From NCBI GenBank assembly GCA_003427395.1, contig BFEA01000028.1, positions 423,040-447,890 on the forward strand: a stretch of 24,851 bases of DNA, in the 5' to 3' direction. Both the position numbers and the translations under genes were made by a program. The notes beneath the pieces are model-generated. The model searched no databases and was not told the origin of the DNA. It saw only the letters and a list, made by a program, of their open reading frames with translations. Source of the stretch: Chara braunii. Lineage: Eukaryota > Streptophyta > Charophyceae > Charales > Characeae. Numbering within the stretch: position 1 is the stretch's first letter; the number at the start of each line of letters is the position of its first letter. Of the stretch, positions 16,940 to 24,851 are shown piece by piece.

Positions 16940-17440
16940 AAATGGACAAGTGAACAAGAGGATGCGGTAAAGATCCTGAAGGATGAGTGTAGGGAAGGGG
17001 GACATGTCCTTGGAGTTCCTTATTTTGAGGACAAGGAGAAAAGGTCATTTATAGTATGCACTGACACTGGACCAGCATCTATAGGAGAAGTTTTGGCTCA
17101 GAAAGACTTTACGGTAAAGAGAGACTCTCAAATTTGAAAGCAAAACGTTGAACACCACCAAGAGGAACTATTCTCAGTTTAAGAAAGAAGTCTTAGGAAT
17201 GTTACATTGCTTGAACGTGTTCAGACACTATATCTACGGCCGAAGGTTCGTCTTACGAGTCGATCCTACAGGAGTAGCCGCCGTATTACAGAAGGACTTC
17301 TCTTTAACGGATCCTAGTATATCTAGATGGCTTATGCATATACGAATGTTTGACTACGTGGTAGAGAGTATATCAAGAGCTAAGAATGTTGTAGCAGATG
17401 AACTGTCTCACATAACACTGGAGGAAGGGGACCTAAGATC
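16940..17440 (+). pseudogene. pol: pol: RNase H region with frameshift
   Basis: The RT frame continues past TGA 16937 with KWTSEQEDAVKILKDE and then FIVCTDTGPASIGEVLAQ, in which the first RNase H Asp is at 17063-17065. A one-base frame change near 17135 joins to NYSQFKKEVLGMLHCLNVF, HYIYGRRFVLRVD and SRWLMHIRMFDYVVE, ending AKNVVADELSH. This order is the gypsy-type RNase H that degrades RNA in the hybrid. The shift and stop make this copy non-functional without suppression. Confidence 0.8.
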
Positions 17441-19218
17441 GCTGGGGGGGGTCGAGAAGTTCTTACGAATGGAGATAGGCTCTGTAAGGATGGAGCCTAG
17501 CACTAGTAGCATCGTTCCGTTTCTGGAGAACCTCTATATCGGGAACTACCATCGAATAGGGCTATATTTTCTAGAAGAGGTGGAGGTCAATGATAAACTC
17601 AGAAAGGAGTCCCAGCAGTACTGTCTTAGGGCCGACCATCTCTTCAAAAGACCGCATAAAAATGGTGTGCTGATGAGGGTAGTATGCTATGAGGAAGAGC
17701 GTAGGGAAATAATTGTTGAGCTTCATGATGGGATTGTCGGAGGTCATAGGGGAGTAAAGAGAACCTTTGAGAAGATCAGAAATCTCTACTGGCGGGACGA
17801 CTTATATAGAGATGCAAAGGTCTGTTGCCAAACGTGCGGGGAGTGTCAGAAGAAAGCGGTGATCAAATACAAGGAACCGTTGTTCCCTTCTTACCTGACC
17901 GCGGTAGGACAAAAGGTTTACGCCGACTTAGTCAGGATGCCAGGGGAGAAGGAGGGATGAATTATATCATGGCTATCAGGGACGACCTGACCGGGTTTGT
18001 AGAAGCCTGGGCATTATGTCAAAAGACGGGGAAAGCGGTCAGCGAGTGTCTAACGGAGTATATCACCCGGTACGGATGTGTCAAGAAGATCGTCATGGAT
18101 AGAGGGTCGGAATTCATGGTTAGGGAAGTCCAAACCTTGCTACAGGGAGTAGGGATCCGAATATCGTTATCTACGGCATACCACCCCCAGACTAACGCTC
18201 CAGTAGAAATGGGACATCAATCCTTAGCAAATGCACTAGCCAAATGGTGTGTGTGGAGAGGAAGAAGTGGCCGAAATACCTGAGGTTCGCAGTCTGGGTG
18301 GATAATATCACGGTCCGAACCACCACTGGTTACCCAGCCTACGCTCTGTGGTTTGGAAGACACTGCCCTTTGCCCATAGAGTTCCATATGGACTCATGGA
18401 CGAAGATAGATTGCGATGCGGTGTCAACCAGGGAAGAGTTACTAGGTGCTAGATTTAGGCAGATAGCTGAGGCGCTGGAAAAAATTACTCTGGACGCCAT
18501 GAAGAAGCTGAAAACTCAGAGGGAAAAGGACAAGGAAAGGTGGGATAAGAACCTCAGGGTTAGGCAAGAAGGGGTACCTGTCGGAAGCCTGGTCTTGCTT
18601 TACGATTCATCTCTATGGAGGACCTGGTCAGGCAAACTGACGAATAGGTGGATGGGGCCTTACCGCGTGATCAAAAGGCTAGAAGGGGGAGCTTACTTAT
18701 TAGAGGAGTGGGACGGGGCTAAGTGGAAGGAGCCGGTGTCTGGCGCACGTTTGAAGGTGTTCAAGGAGCGAGGGGACAGGTTAAGCAAACCCCGCCCAAA
18801 CCTAAAGAAGGACAAAGGGAGGGAGAAGGTCGAAGAGAGGTCGGTAGAACCCTCAGAAGAGCCCTCAGAAAACCCCTCAAAAGAACCTAAGTCGTCTACC
18901 TACGAAAGAGGAGAATGCTCCAAAAAGCCTACGAACAAAGGGCAAGAGAAAATCTTAGGCGTCAGAAACAGCCGGAGGAAAGGCATAAAGAAAGGGAAAC
19001 GAAAAGCCTTAGAGTCGGCCACGCTAAGAAGAGAGAAGAAACACAAGGCTAGAGAGGCAATTGAAGGCGCGATAGTCGTAGGCAAGGGCGAGGAAAAGCA
19101 CCACCACGAAAAGAGACGACGAAAGGTTAAGAACAGATTAGGGGTCGAAAGAAAGATGATTAGGAAAAAGCGGAGCGAGAAAAAGAAACAAGAGGAAAGG
19201 ACCCGACGAAAGCGGTAA
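17441..19218 (+). pseudogene. pol: pol: integrase (HHCC, D-D35-E, GPY/F) with basic C-terminal tail
   Basis: The N-terminal zinc domain has His at 17724 and 17745 and Cys at 17826 and 17835 (H-x6-H-x26-C-x2-C). The catalytic core keeps Asp 17925 (YADLV), Asp 18098 (VMDRGSEF) and Glu 18206 (PVEMGH). Exactly 35 residues separate the last two. A GPY/F module follows (NRWMGPYRVIKRLEGGAYLLE). Two frame changes break it: near 17957, and at about 18250 where a TG dinucleotide appears added within TGGTGTGTGTGGAG. The last ~130 residues (to TAA at 19216) are dense in Lys, Arg and Glu, with Pro/Ser-Glu repeats, and contain no chromodomain. Integrase inserts the DNA copy; this one is broken but its catalytic residues survive. 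Confidence 0.88.
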
Positions 19219-19321
19219 GGAAAGATCTTGGGTTGATTGGTAAAGATTAGGAGTCAAGATTTTTTTTTTTCTTTGATATTCCAAGATGGCTCGCCGAGGA
19301 CGTCGAGAATGGGGGGGGGGC
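19219..19321 (+). promoter_or_regulatory. Polypurine tract and 3' untranslated region
   Basis: Short non-coding stretch after pol. A T10 run at 19261-19270 is followed by GAGGACGTCGAGAAT and a run of 10 G (19311-19320), one base from the 3' LTR. The purine run is the expected primer for plus-strand DNA synthesis. Confidence 0.75.
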
Positions 19322-20141
19322 TGCCGTTGGGCGGCTCTAGCCTTATGCCACCCCTTACTTTCTTGATAATGACACTTGGCGAGAACAAGATCTAGTTGTT
19401 TTGCCTGGCGGGATCGCGGCTGACATCGAAGAATTGTGATATCAGATCCATTTCCACGGGTGTCGAGACCGAAGCGTCAGGAAAAGTGGAACCCACGAAC
19501 TCTGAGTGAGCATTCTTCTATGGACACTATGAGGGCCCATCCCTGACAAGGCATAAAAGCACGATTACGAAAGACGAAACTCCAGAGGCACCGAATAAGA
19601 AACAAGAACGAGAAGGTCGAACTCACACTGGGGCTAGGCGATGAGCCGACAAGAGAGAACGTTGGGCTCTTGAGACGAGCCCTCAAGCGGACTAAGCGGC
19701 GGTAGCACCGAAGTTCATCTCGGGATCAATACAAAGGGAAATCGTTGCACGGGCGCGCTTGGGGCCTTGACATTCGGGCCCCAAGCAAAGCCAAAAAGGG
19801 AACCTGCGGGGCCTAAGGCTAAGAAAGGGGCCCTCGGGCCATGAACTTATTAATTCCGGGACCGGGCTTTGTGGAAATTCACAAGGCCCTGGTACTTTTC
19901 GCGTGGGGACCACGAGAGCCTGGGCAGGCTCGGACTTAGGTTTGGAATAAGCCTTGGTACCAGGGCGCTGCAAAAGGCCCGGTACCCAACAAAAAGGCCC
20001 CCTTCGCAGGAAAACCTTTCGGGGGCCCAAATAGGCCCAAGCATAGGCTCGGAAAGAGCCACGGTACCGGGGCGCTGCAACTTGTCGGCGGCCTCGGAGC
20101 ATGTGAGAGCTGAGGCTCACTCCGGGAAGGGGCCCAGCAAA

Positions 20142-20150
20142 CTATATAAG
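20142..20150 (+). promoter_or_regulatory. TATA box of 3' LTR
   Basis: CTATATAAG in the same context as in the 5' LTR. If active it would drive transcription rightward through the rest of the LTR into the split host gene. Confidence 0.55.
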
Positions 20151-20349
20151 CCCAACTGGGCTCACGATGGGGACATTTCCGGGAGGCGCACGAAACTCGC
20201 AGGAGTGCTAGCTCATGAGCAGCTTGGGAGTTGGAACTCGCGCACGTACAGGAGCGTTGCGGACGGTCAAGAGTAGGGCGCACCGGAACCAGGGAAACTA
20301 CGAGCAGCAGGAAGAAGCAGGAGACAGGAGGTAAGGGGGAGTGCGTGCT

Positions 20350-21290
20350 CGCAACTGCGGACAAGCGAGCACACGCGCACATTCGAGATCGGGGCGCGTG
20401 CAGCCGCGCGAACACACGCTCACACGCGGACAGACGAGGATTGGGCACACACAACCACGAGTGCACGAGCGCACACTCACACAGTTGAGATCGGGACGAG
20501 CGCAGCCACGCGAACACGCGCACAGTCGAGATCAGGGCGCGCGCAGCCGCTCGAACTCACACGCACACGCGCACAGTCGAGATCGGGGCGCGCGGAGCCG
20601 CGCGAACACGCGCACACACGAGGACAGACGGGGATCGGGCGCGCACACGCGCACAACCGGGATTGGGGAGCATGCACGAGCGCACAGTCGAGATCAGGCA
20701 CGCACAGCCGCGCGAACACGCGCGCACACGCGCACAGTCGAGGACAGGGCGCGCACGGCCGTGTGAATACGCGTGCACACGCGGACAGACGGGGATAGGG
20801 CGTGCACAGCCGCCCGCACACGCGCACGGTCGTGATCGGGCTCGCACAACCGGGGGGAACTCGTGCACGGGCGCGCGCAGTTCGGAACAAGCGCGCACAA
20901 CTGCGTGGAACGGGCGAACAGTCAGGATCAACCGCTCGCAGTCCGGATAACGGGCGTGAAGTCGGGACCAGCACGCACAGTCGGAACCAACGTGCACGGT
21001 CGGCACACAACTGGGAACAAGCAGGCGCAATCATGGGGATCGGGTGCAGTCAGGATCAACCACGAGTAAGCCGAGATCGAGGCGCAGCGGTCGCGCGCAC
21101 CAGTGTGCACCAGCGCGCGAGTCGGGATCGGTGCACGGTGGCCTCGCGCATCAGCACGCACCCGCGTGCAAGTTGGGACTGGAGCACGGCAGTCGCGGGC
21201 GTCAGTGCAGACCATGTGCAGGTCGGGATCGGAGTGGGCGCGATAGAGCTCATAGGCATGGAGCTTCAGGCAGTCGGGATCCGGGTGCGT
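20350..21290. repeat. GC/CA-rich minisatellite in 3' LTR
   Basis: Same unit as in the 5' LTR (GAGATCGGGGCGCG, then CGCGCGAACACGCGCACAC), but with a different number and order of units between 20350 and 20850. Array turnover has therefore continued since insertion. It becomes less regular after 20850, exactly as in the 5' copy. Confidence 0.8.
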
Positions 21291-21379
21291 TCACACACTC
21301 AGGCGGGAAGCCCTGAGCACACTAGCGTGCGCACACACATGCGCCCCGACAAAACGAAAACAGGACAATCGAGCGAACT

Positions 21380-21790
21380 GGGACTTCGGGCAAGATCGGG
21401 ACTTTGGGCGTGACCCGGGACTTTGGGCATGACCCGAGACTTTGGGTGTGAAACGGGATCGCAAAACCCAGCAGCGGGAAGGTCGAAACTTTGGAAGAAC
21501 GGACTGGGACTACTGGACTCCGGGACTTTGGGAACAGGCCAAGACCGCGGGTCTGAGCATAGGCGGCCATGACACTTTGAGACAAGCCGGGACCTTTGGG
21601 CCGAGCCAGGACATTTTGGGCCAAGTCGGGACGTCTGGGGCACGCTGGGACCTTGCAATCGGACCGGGATTTTCTTGACCCAGCGACAGGCGGACCGAGA
21701 TATTGGGGTTACGGGGGCTCAGGCCGAGATTTTATGGTCAGGCCAGGACTTTCGGACAAAGCCAAGATTCTTGGACCAAGCCGGGACTAA
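21380..21790. repeat. GGGACTTTGGGC degenerate repeats in 3' LTR
   Basis: Counterpart of the 6740-7150 block with the same sequence of variants, beginning with tandem CGGGACTTTGGGC-type units at about 21400-21450. Confidence 0.75.
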
Positions 21791-22403
21791 GGGACCGGGA
21801 ACAGACAAGCTGAGACATCGGACCGCACGAGCTTTTGTGAAGGGATAATTTTGTCCAAGACACAAACCGGGTGACTCTGTTGGCCAGGGACAAGGCCGAT
21901 CGTTGGGGTTTCTTTTTCTCAGGAGGACAGGTGACAAGGCTGGCCCATGGTGAAACTCGATCGTGAGCAGTGGCCACAATGGGCCAGCGATTCTACCTCT
22001 GACACGGAAAGCTCAAGCACCGTTCCATGGGACCAACGGGCCCGGTACCGACGGCACCCTATGGGGAGGAGGATTAGACTTAGGTTGTCTGTGTGGTCGG
22101 TGGGAACGCAGACGGATTTTTCCGACTTAGGCATTATACCTGTTTCTGGGACGGGTTGCAGCGAAACAGACCCTATCATTTTAAACTAAATCAAATGTTC
22201 AATTTGTTTTTTCCAGCAGGGTTGTCTACAAGTTTCATGTGTTAGTCGTTTTTTGTCCTCTGTCCTAACTTGGTTGTTGTTGTGACATACTAGGATTTTC
22301 TGCAGGTTACAAGAGCCCTGAGCGACCCTCCCGCGGGTGACAGACGCGGAGCGATATACAGGGTTTGGTCCGCGTGCCGACAGATCACTTCCACATGTTG
22401 ACA

Positions 22404-22407
22404 CCGT
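22404..22407. repeat. Target-site duplication CCGT, right copy
   Basis: Matches 4697-4700 directly outside the other LTR and marks the insertion point in the trihelix-like gene. Confidence 0.65.
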
Positions 22408-22619
22408 GCACTATTGATGCGAACGAGCAGCAAACTAAGAAAATTGCTAGCAGTTTCGTGCATGCCATGGACGGCCTCAACAAGACCTTGGCAGAAGGAA
22501 ACACAACGCTGTTGCAGTGCTTCGGAATGCTTTCGGTATCTGCTGCAGGGCATCCTGCATCTGTTTCACCGACGGCTCAGGGATATGGCGGCCATGCCGA
22601 TCAAGGGAATGGCATATAG
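22408..22619 (+). pseudogene. 3' part of the split trihelix-like gene
   Basis: Directly after the target duplication a frame reads CTIDANEQQTKKIASSFV, then HAMDGLNKTLAEGNTTLLQC, and ends at TAG 22617. It looks like the helical C-terminal tail found after the DNA-binding domain in trihelix-like proteins. Removing the element and one CCGT copy leaves this frame one base out of step with the Myb/SANT frame at 4149-4700. One extra G in the G8 run at 4671-4678 would bring the two into phase with no stop between them, so the run has probably lost a base (or the assembly has). This continuity is my main evidence that the element sits inside a gene. Confidence 0.55.
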
Positions 22620-22853
22620 ATTGTTTGATCCCTGTTGGCTGTTCTTGCACCGACCGCTCGCAATTTCAATTTTGCTTTTTTTTTATCTTTTTTTTTTAAT
22701 CCCTTTTCTAATTTCGTTGCACTTTTGTTTGTCAATTAGCAGGTTGTGTTAATGTGTTGTGGCGGGTAGGGCAAATTGGCATGACGTCCTCCCTTCTGCA
22801 TGTCGTTGTCCTCGTCGCCTCGTTGCAGGAATCCTCCACAATCGTAATACGTC
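22620..22853. other. Intron- or spacer-like T-rich segment
   Basis: T-rich tracts (22675-22700) and a pyrimidine-rich stretch lead to GTCAATTAGCAG (ends 22741), a good 3' splice acceptor context, with another at CTCGTTGCAG (ends about 22829). No gene is seen. It could be an intron or the 5' region of the next reading frame. Confidence 0.45.
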
Positions 22854-23468
22854 ATGTCGTCTTCCCCAATGCGTGGTGTGAGCGAGGTGGTGGACATGGC
22901 GGGCGATTTCGCTCTCGCTCATAGAATGATGATTGAACACGCACATGAGTTAGCTCGCAAACAGGGCATGTTGTTCACACACGTGTCGGCTATGGTGGAA
23001 GAGATCAAGCGTTTGCAGGGCGAGATTGACAAGGCAAACTAGAGAGAGGGTGTTGTCGTTTCCAGGGCAGAAGTTGCAGAACGTTGTGTGGTTGTCCTGC
23101 GGAAGGAGGTTACTCGGCTGGAGTGGCAGTTGTCTATATACGAAGGTGTATCGCAGCATTCCCCCGGAGAGCGTGGCAGTGACGTGTCAACGATGCGGAG
23201 CCCCGCACGCAGGCAAGGACAAACAATAGCCAATGTCACCGTCTTTGTGGGCCACATGCTACGTGAAGCGATCTACCGCACCCTGCCGCAGAGGCGTGTG
23301 GCGGCAGTCATTCACAGCAGATCACCTGCAGTCGCTGCCGCCATGTCACCGGATGCAAACCGGCGAGATGTCACAGTCGTAGTTGAGCAGCTGAGGAGGG
23401 TCATGTCTATGGAGGCTGATTCCTCTGCAGGGTCGAGATGGCGGGCCTTCGTGTCGTGGTTAACATAG
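22854..23468 (+). pseudogene. Coiled-coil reading frame with one internal TAG, unknown
   Basis: I do not recognise a family. The frame opens at ATG 22854, is interrupted by TAG 23040-23042, and runs in the same frame to TAG at 23466, about 204 codons. Heptad-like helix lies on both sides of the TAG (HVSAMVEEIKRLQGEIDKAN before; AEVAERCVVVLRKEVTRLEWQL after). This suggests one coiled-coil protein in which CAG or a similar codon became TAG. The C-terminal part is Arg/Ala/Val-rich (REAIYRTLPQRRVAAVIHSR). It follows the split gene on the same strand by about 235 bases and might be a later exon of it. Confidence 0.5.
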
Positions 23469-24067
23469 AGTTTTTGTCTATCCGCTTGCTATTATTAGCT
23501 TAGCAGTTTTTAGCTCCTCGGAGATAAGCCTGTTCGGCTGAGATGGTGTGTTATCGTTTCATGGCGTGTGGGCATTGGTGAGGCAGACGATTGGTTTCCA
23601 TTTAGCTTTGTCGACGACGTCGTTCAACCATCCTCTTGCTTCGGGAACTTGTGAGAAGTCCTTTCATATCTTTAGAATGGTGCCTTCGACAATTTTTGTG
23701 ATGGGGATTGAAATTGCCATGTGTGTTTTTGTCATTTGTGGGAGTGATTTTTAGGCAATGAATGCGCCCCACCTTCACATACAGTGTGATGCTTGCAACA
23801 TCATCTGTTCCGGCAGGTCGACGTTTAAATCGTGGAGTCATCATTCTCCCCGTTTCGCCACTCTCTCTACCGCACTCCTACGTTGTTTGTGATGAAGCAA
23901 TTGGTGTTGTTTATCGTACACACCATATCATCTGAATTTAGTCATGTGTTGCGTGTGCAGATTCTTCCCTTGTATGTTGTGAAATTCATACACCAGCGAA
24001 AAAATACTTAATTTTTTTTAATTTTTTTTTTGCTCTCTATGATGTGTTTGAATGAAATTGTTATGGG
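23469..24067. other. Mostly non-coding; short Cys-rich exon-like piece
   Basis: No full gene is seen. After an acceptor-like GATTTTTAG (ends about 23754) a short frame reads HLHIQCDACNIICSGRSTF, with Cys at 23785, 23794 and 23806. IQCDAC resembles the central Cys pair of PHD fingers, so this may be a small exon or a decayed duplicate of the PHD-like exon downstream. From 24001 to 24033 the sequence is A/T runs. Confidence 0.35.
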
Positions 24068-24287
24068 ATGTTGTCCAATCACTGTACGTTGTCGTGCAAG
24101 GAACGTTGTGTCAGCAGGGATCATTTCAACTTGTTCATACCAATAATCGATGGAAAACAAAACTTCACATCCCAAATAATTGTAACTGCAAAATGCGATT
24201 CATGTACTCATTGGAAACATCCTGCGTGCCATGCCAATTTCATGAAGTTATTTGAGGAACCTGTATGTCCTTGTGTGGCAGACATGT
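24068..24287 (+). CDS. PHD-finger-like exon fragment
   Basis: An ATG at 24068 opens a frame with TLSCKERCVSRDHF, a linker, and then KCDSCTHWKHPACHANF. The spacing C-x2-C-x4-H-x2-C (Cys 24194, Cys 24203, His 24218, Cys 24227), with Trp two residues before His, is the signature of the second half of a PHD finger (C4-H-C3). A final Cys pair appears as VCPC (24266-24274), where PHD fingers usually have C-x2-C, so the last site may be altered or continue in another exon. PHD fingers read histone H3 tails in chromatin proteins. The frame then runs into a CA microsatellite, so the real 3' end is before about 24287. The gene's other exons are not identified. Confidence 0.4.
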
Positions 24288-24320
24288 ACACACACACATA
24301 CACAAACACACACGTACGCA

Positions 24321-24384
<64 letters not shown>
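24288..24384. repeat. (CA)n microsatellite
   Basis: Imperfect CA repeats from 24288 become pure AC from about 24324 to 24384, roughly 30 units. Poly-His/Thr ORFs across it are artefacts of the repeat. Confidence 0.95.
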
Positions 24385-24387
<3 letters not shown>

Positions 24388-24727
24388 GTCCTTCGTTCAT
24401 TTCAAAGCCGACAAAAAAGACGCGAGACTTGTGACAAGCTTGGAATGCAACATGTTTGTCGCAAAAAAACACCCTTTTCTCGGCAGCGAAACATCACTCG
24501 TAATGACTGCGTCCTTTCCCCATGCCGCTCCCCCCCCCCTGCCCGCCCCTCCCATGCCTCCGCCTACAACAGAAAAAATGTGCCAAATTTTTTGCCACGT
24601 TGGACCTATGTTTACACCACATTTCAACTGTTTATAAACTGCTGGCCGGGGGGGGGGGATGTATGTTCAACACAAAATGAAGGAAACCAACACTGGCCGT
24701 ATATTGGGGACACTGAAACTTGTGTGT
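24385..24727. other. No gene seen; C and G runs
   Basis: Mixed sequence with C9 (about 24530-24538) and G11 (about 24648-24658) runs. Open frames here extend from the CA repeat and are not credible. Confidence 0.5.
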
Positions 24728-24773
24728 TCAACTGTTGGACCAACTGTTGAAAAACAGTTGGTCCAACTGTTGA
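24728..24773. repeat. Perfect 21-bp hairpin with GAAA loop
   Basis: TCAACTGTTGGACCAACTGT plus T (24728-24748) is followed by GAAA and then its exact reverse complement (24753-24773). The arm itself contains CAACTGTTG-like direct repeats. The GNRA loop would make a very stable RNA hairpin if transcribed. Confidence 0.9.
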
Positions 24774-24851
24774 TCCATTGTTGGTGGCTTGTTGAAATGT
24801 TGTTGAAAGTTGTTGGAATGTTGTTGAAACTTTGTTGAAATGTGTTGAACC
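24774..24851. repeat. TTGTTGAAA degenerate tandem repeat
   Basis: Units of about 9-12 bases such as TTGTTGAAATG, TTGTTGAAAG, TTGTTGGAATG, TTGTTGAAAC and TTTGTTGAAATG run to the end of the window and probably beyond. Confidence 0.75.

Larger units (their letters stand above)
4701..22403 (+). mobile_element. Ty3/gypsy LTR retrotransposon, 17.7 kb, decayed
   Basis: The element has two ~3.07 kb direct LTRs, a tRNA-Asp primer site, a polypurine tract, gag with a zinc knuckle, and pol in the order protease, RT, RNase H, integrase, which places it in Ty3/gypsy (Metaviridae). No chromodomain is seen. About 4 kb of extra coding sequence lies between the primer site and gag. All major frames contain stops or frameshifts. 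Segments compared by eye between the LTRs differ at 6 of about 110 positions (7321-7430 against 21961-22070) and at about 10 of about 104 positions at the LTR ends, which indicates an old insertion. The size recalls plant giant elements such as Ogre, which also carry an ORF before gag, but I see no sequence evidence tying this one to that lineage. Confidence 0.93.
19322..22403 (+). repeat. 3' long terminal repeat (3082 bases)
   Basis: It matches the 5' LTR along its length and in the same order: U3 with TATA box at 20142-20150, minisatellite (about 20350-21290), GGGACTTTGGGC-type block (about 21380-21790) and unique end. It ends ATGTTGACA where the 5' LTR ends CGGTCGACA. Its first bases read TGCCGTTGGGCGG against TGTCGGGCGG in the 5' LTR, a small indel at the very edge. 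Confidence 0.9.

Noticed and set aside
18780-19218. Chromodomain at the integrase C-terminus
   Set aside because: The sequence is low-complexity Lys/Arg/Glu without the aromatic pattern of a chromodomain.
24248-24637. ORFs with long His/Thr or Cys/Val repeats
   Set aside because: They are translations of the CA microsatellite. Only the part before it (24068-24287) shows a plausible domain.

Overview
The window is nuclear DNA of a eukaryote with a large, repeat-rich genome. The pol, trihelix-like (Myb/SANT) and PHD-like sequences, together with a primer site matching plant-type tRNA-Asp, suggest the green plant lineage. A streptophyte (charophyte) alga such as Chara is my best guess, but that is inference and no host marker proves it.

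Layout. Positions 1-2440 are repeat-dominated DNA: three diverged copies of a ~330-base module, two imperfect hairpins, long A/T/C/G runs, and one N next to a 42-base C run. Positions ~2740-3216 hold a Cys-rich reading frame broken by two TGA codons. Positions 3235-4700 hold the 5' part of a gene with a Myb/SANT-like (trihelix) DNA-binding domain, decayed by a frame change and a TAG in place of the domain's first Trp.

That gene is split by a 17.7 kb Ty3/gypsy LTR retrotransposon (4701-22403) flanked by a 4-base target duplication, CCGT. Its LTRs are unusually long (3064 and 3082 bases), begin TG and end GACA, carry a TATA box, and are about one third GC/CA-rich minisatellite. A primer-binding site complementary to the 3' end of tRNA-Asp lies 1 base after the 5' LTR, and a G-run polypurine tract precedes the 3' LTR. 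The internal region has gag (12632-14057) and pol in the order protease, RT, RNase H, integrase (about 14578-19218). All are broken by stops and frameshifts, but most catalytic residues are still readable. A 430-base AT-rich MITE-like element sits at the gag-pol junction.

The most unusual part is about 4 kb of extra sense-strand coding sequence between the primer site and gag (8549-12601). It consists of a decayed ORF of about 600 codons and a run of small ORFs, several of which look like diverged copies of one small protein domain. I recognise no family for them.

Right of the element the split gene resumes (22408-22619). It is followed by a coiled-coil reading frame with one internal TAG (22854-23468), a PHD-finger-like exon (24068-24274), a CA microsatellite, and a terminal GTTG-rich segment containing a perfect 21-bp hairpin. 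LTR divergence (about 5-10% in segments compared by eye) and the many stops mark an old, immobile copy that would need proteins in trans to move.
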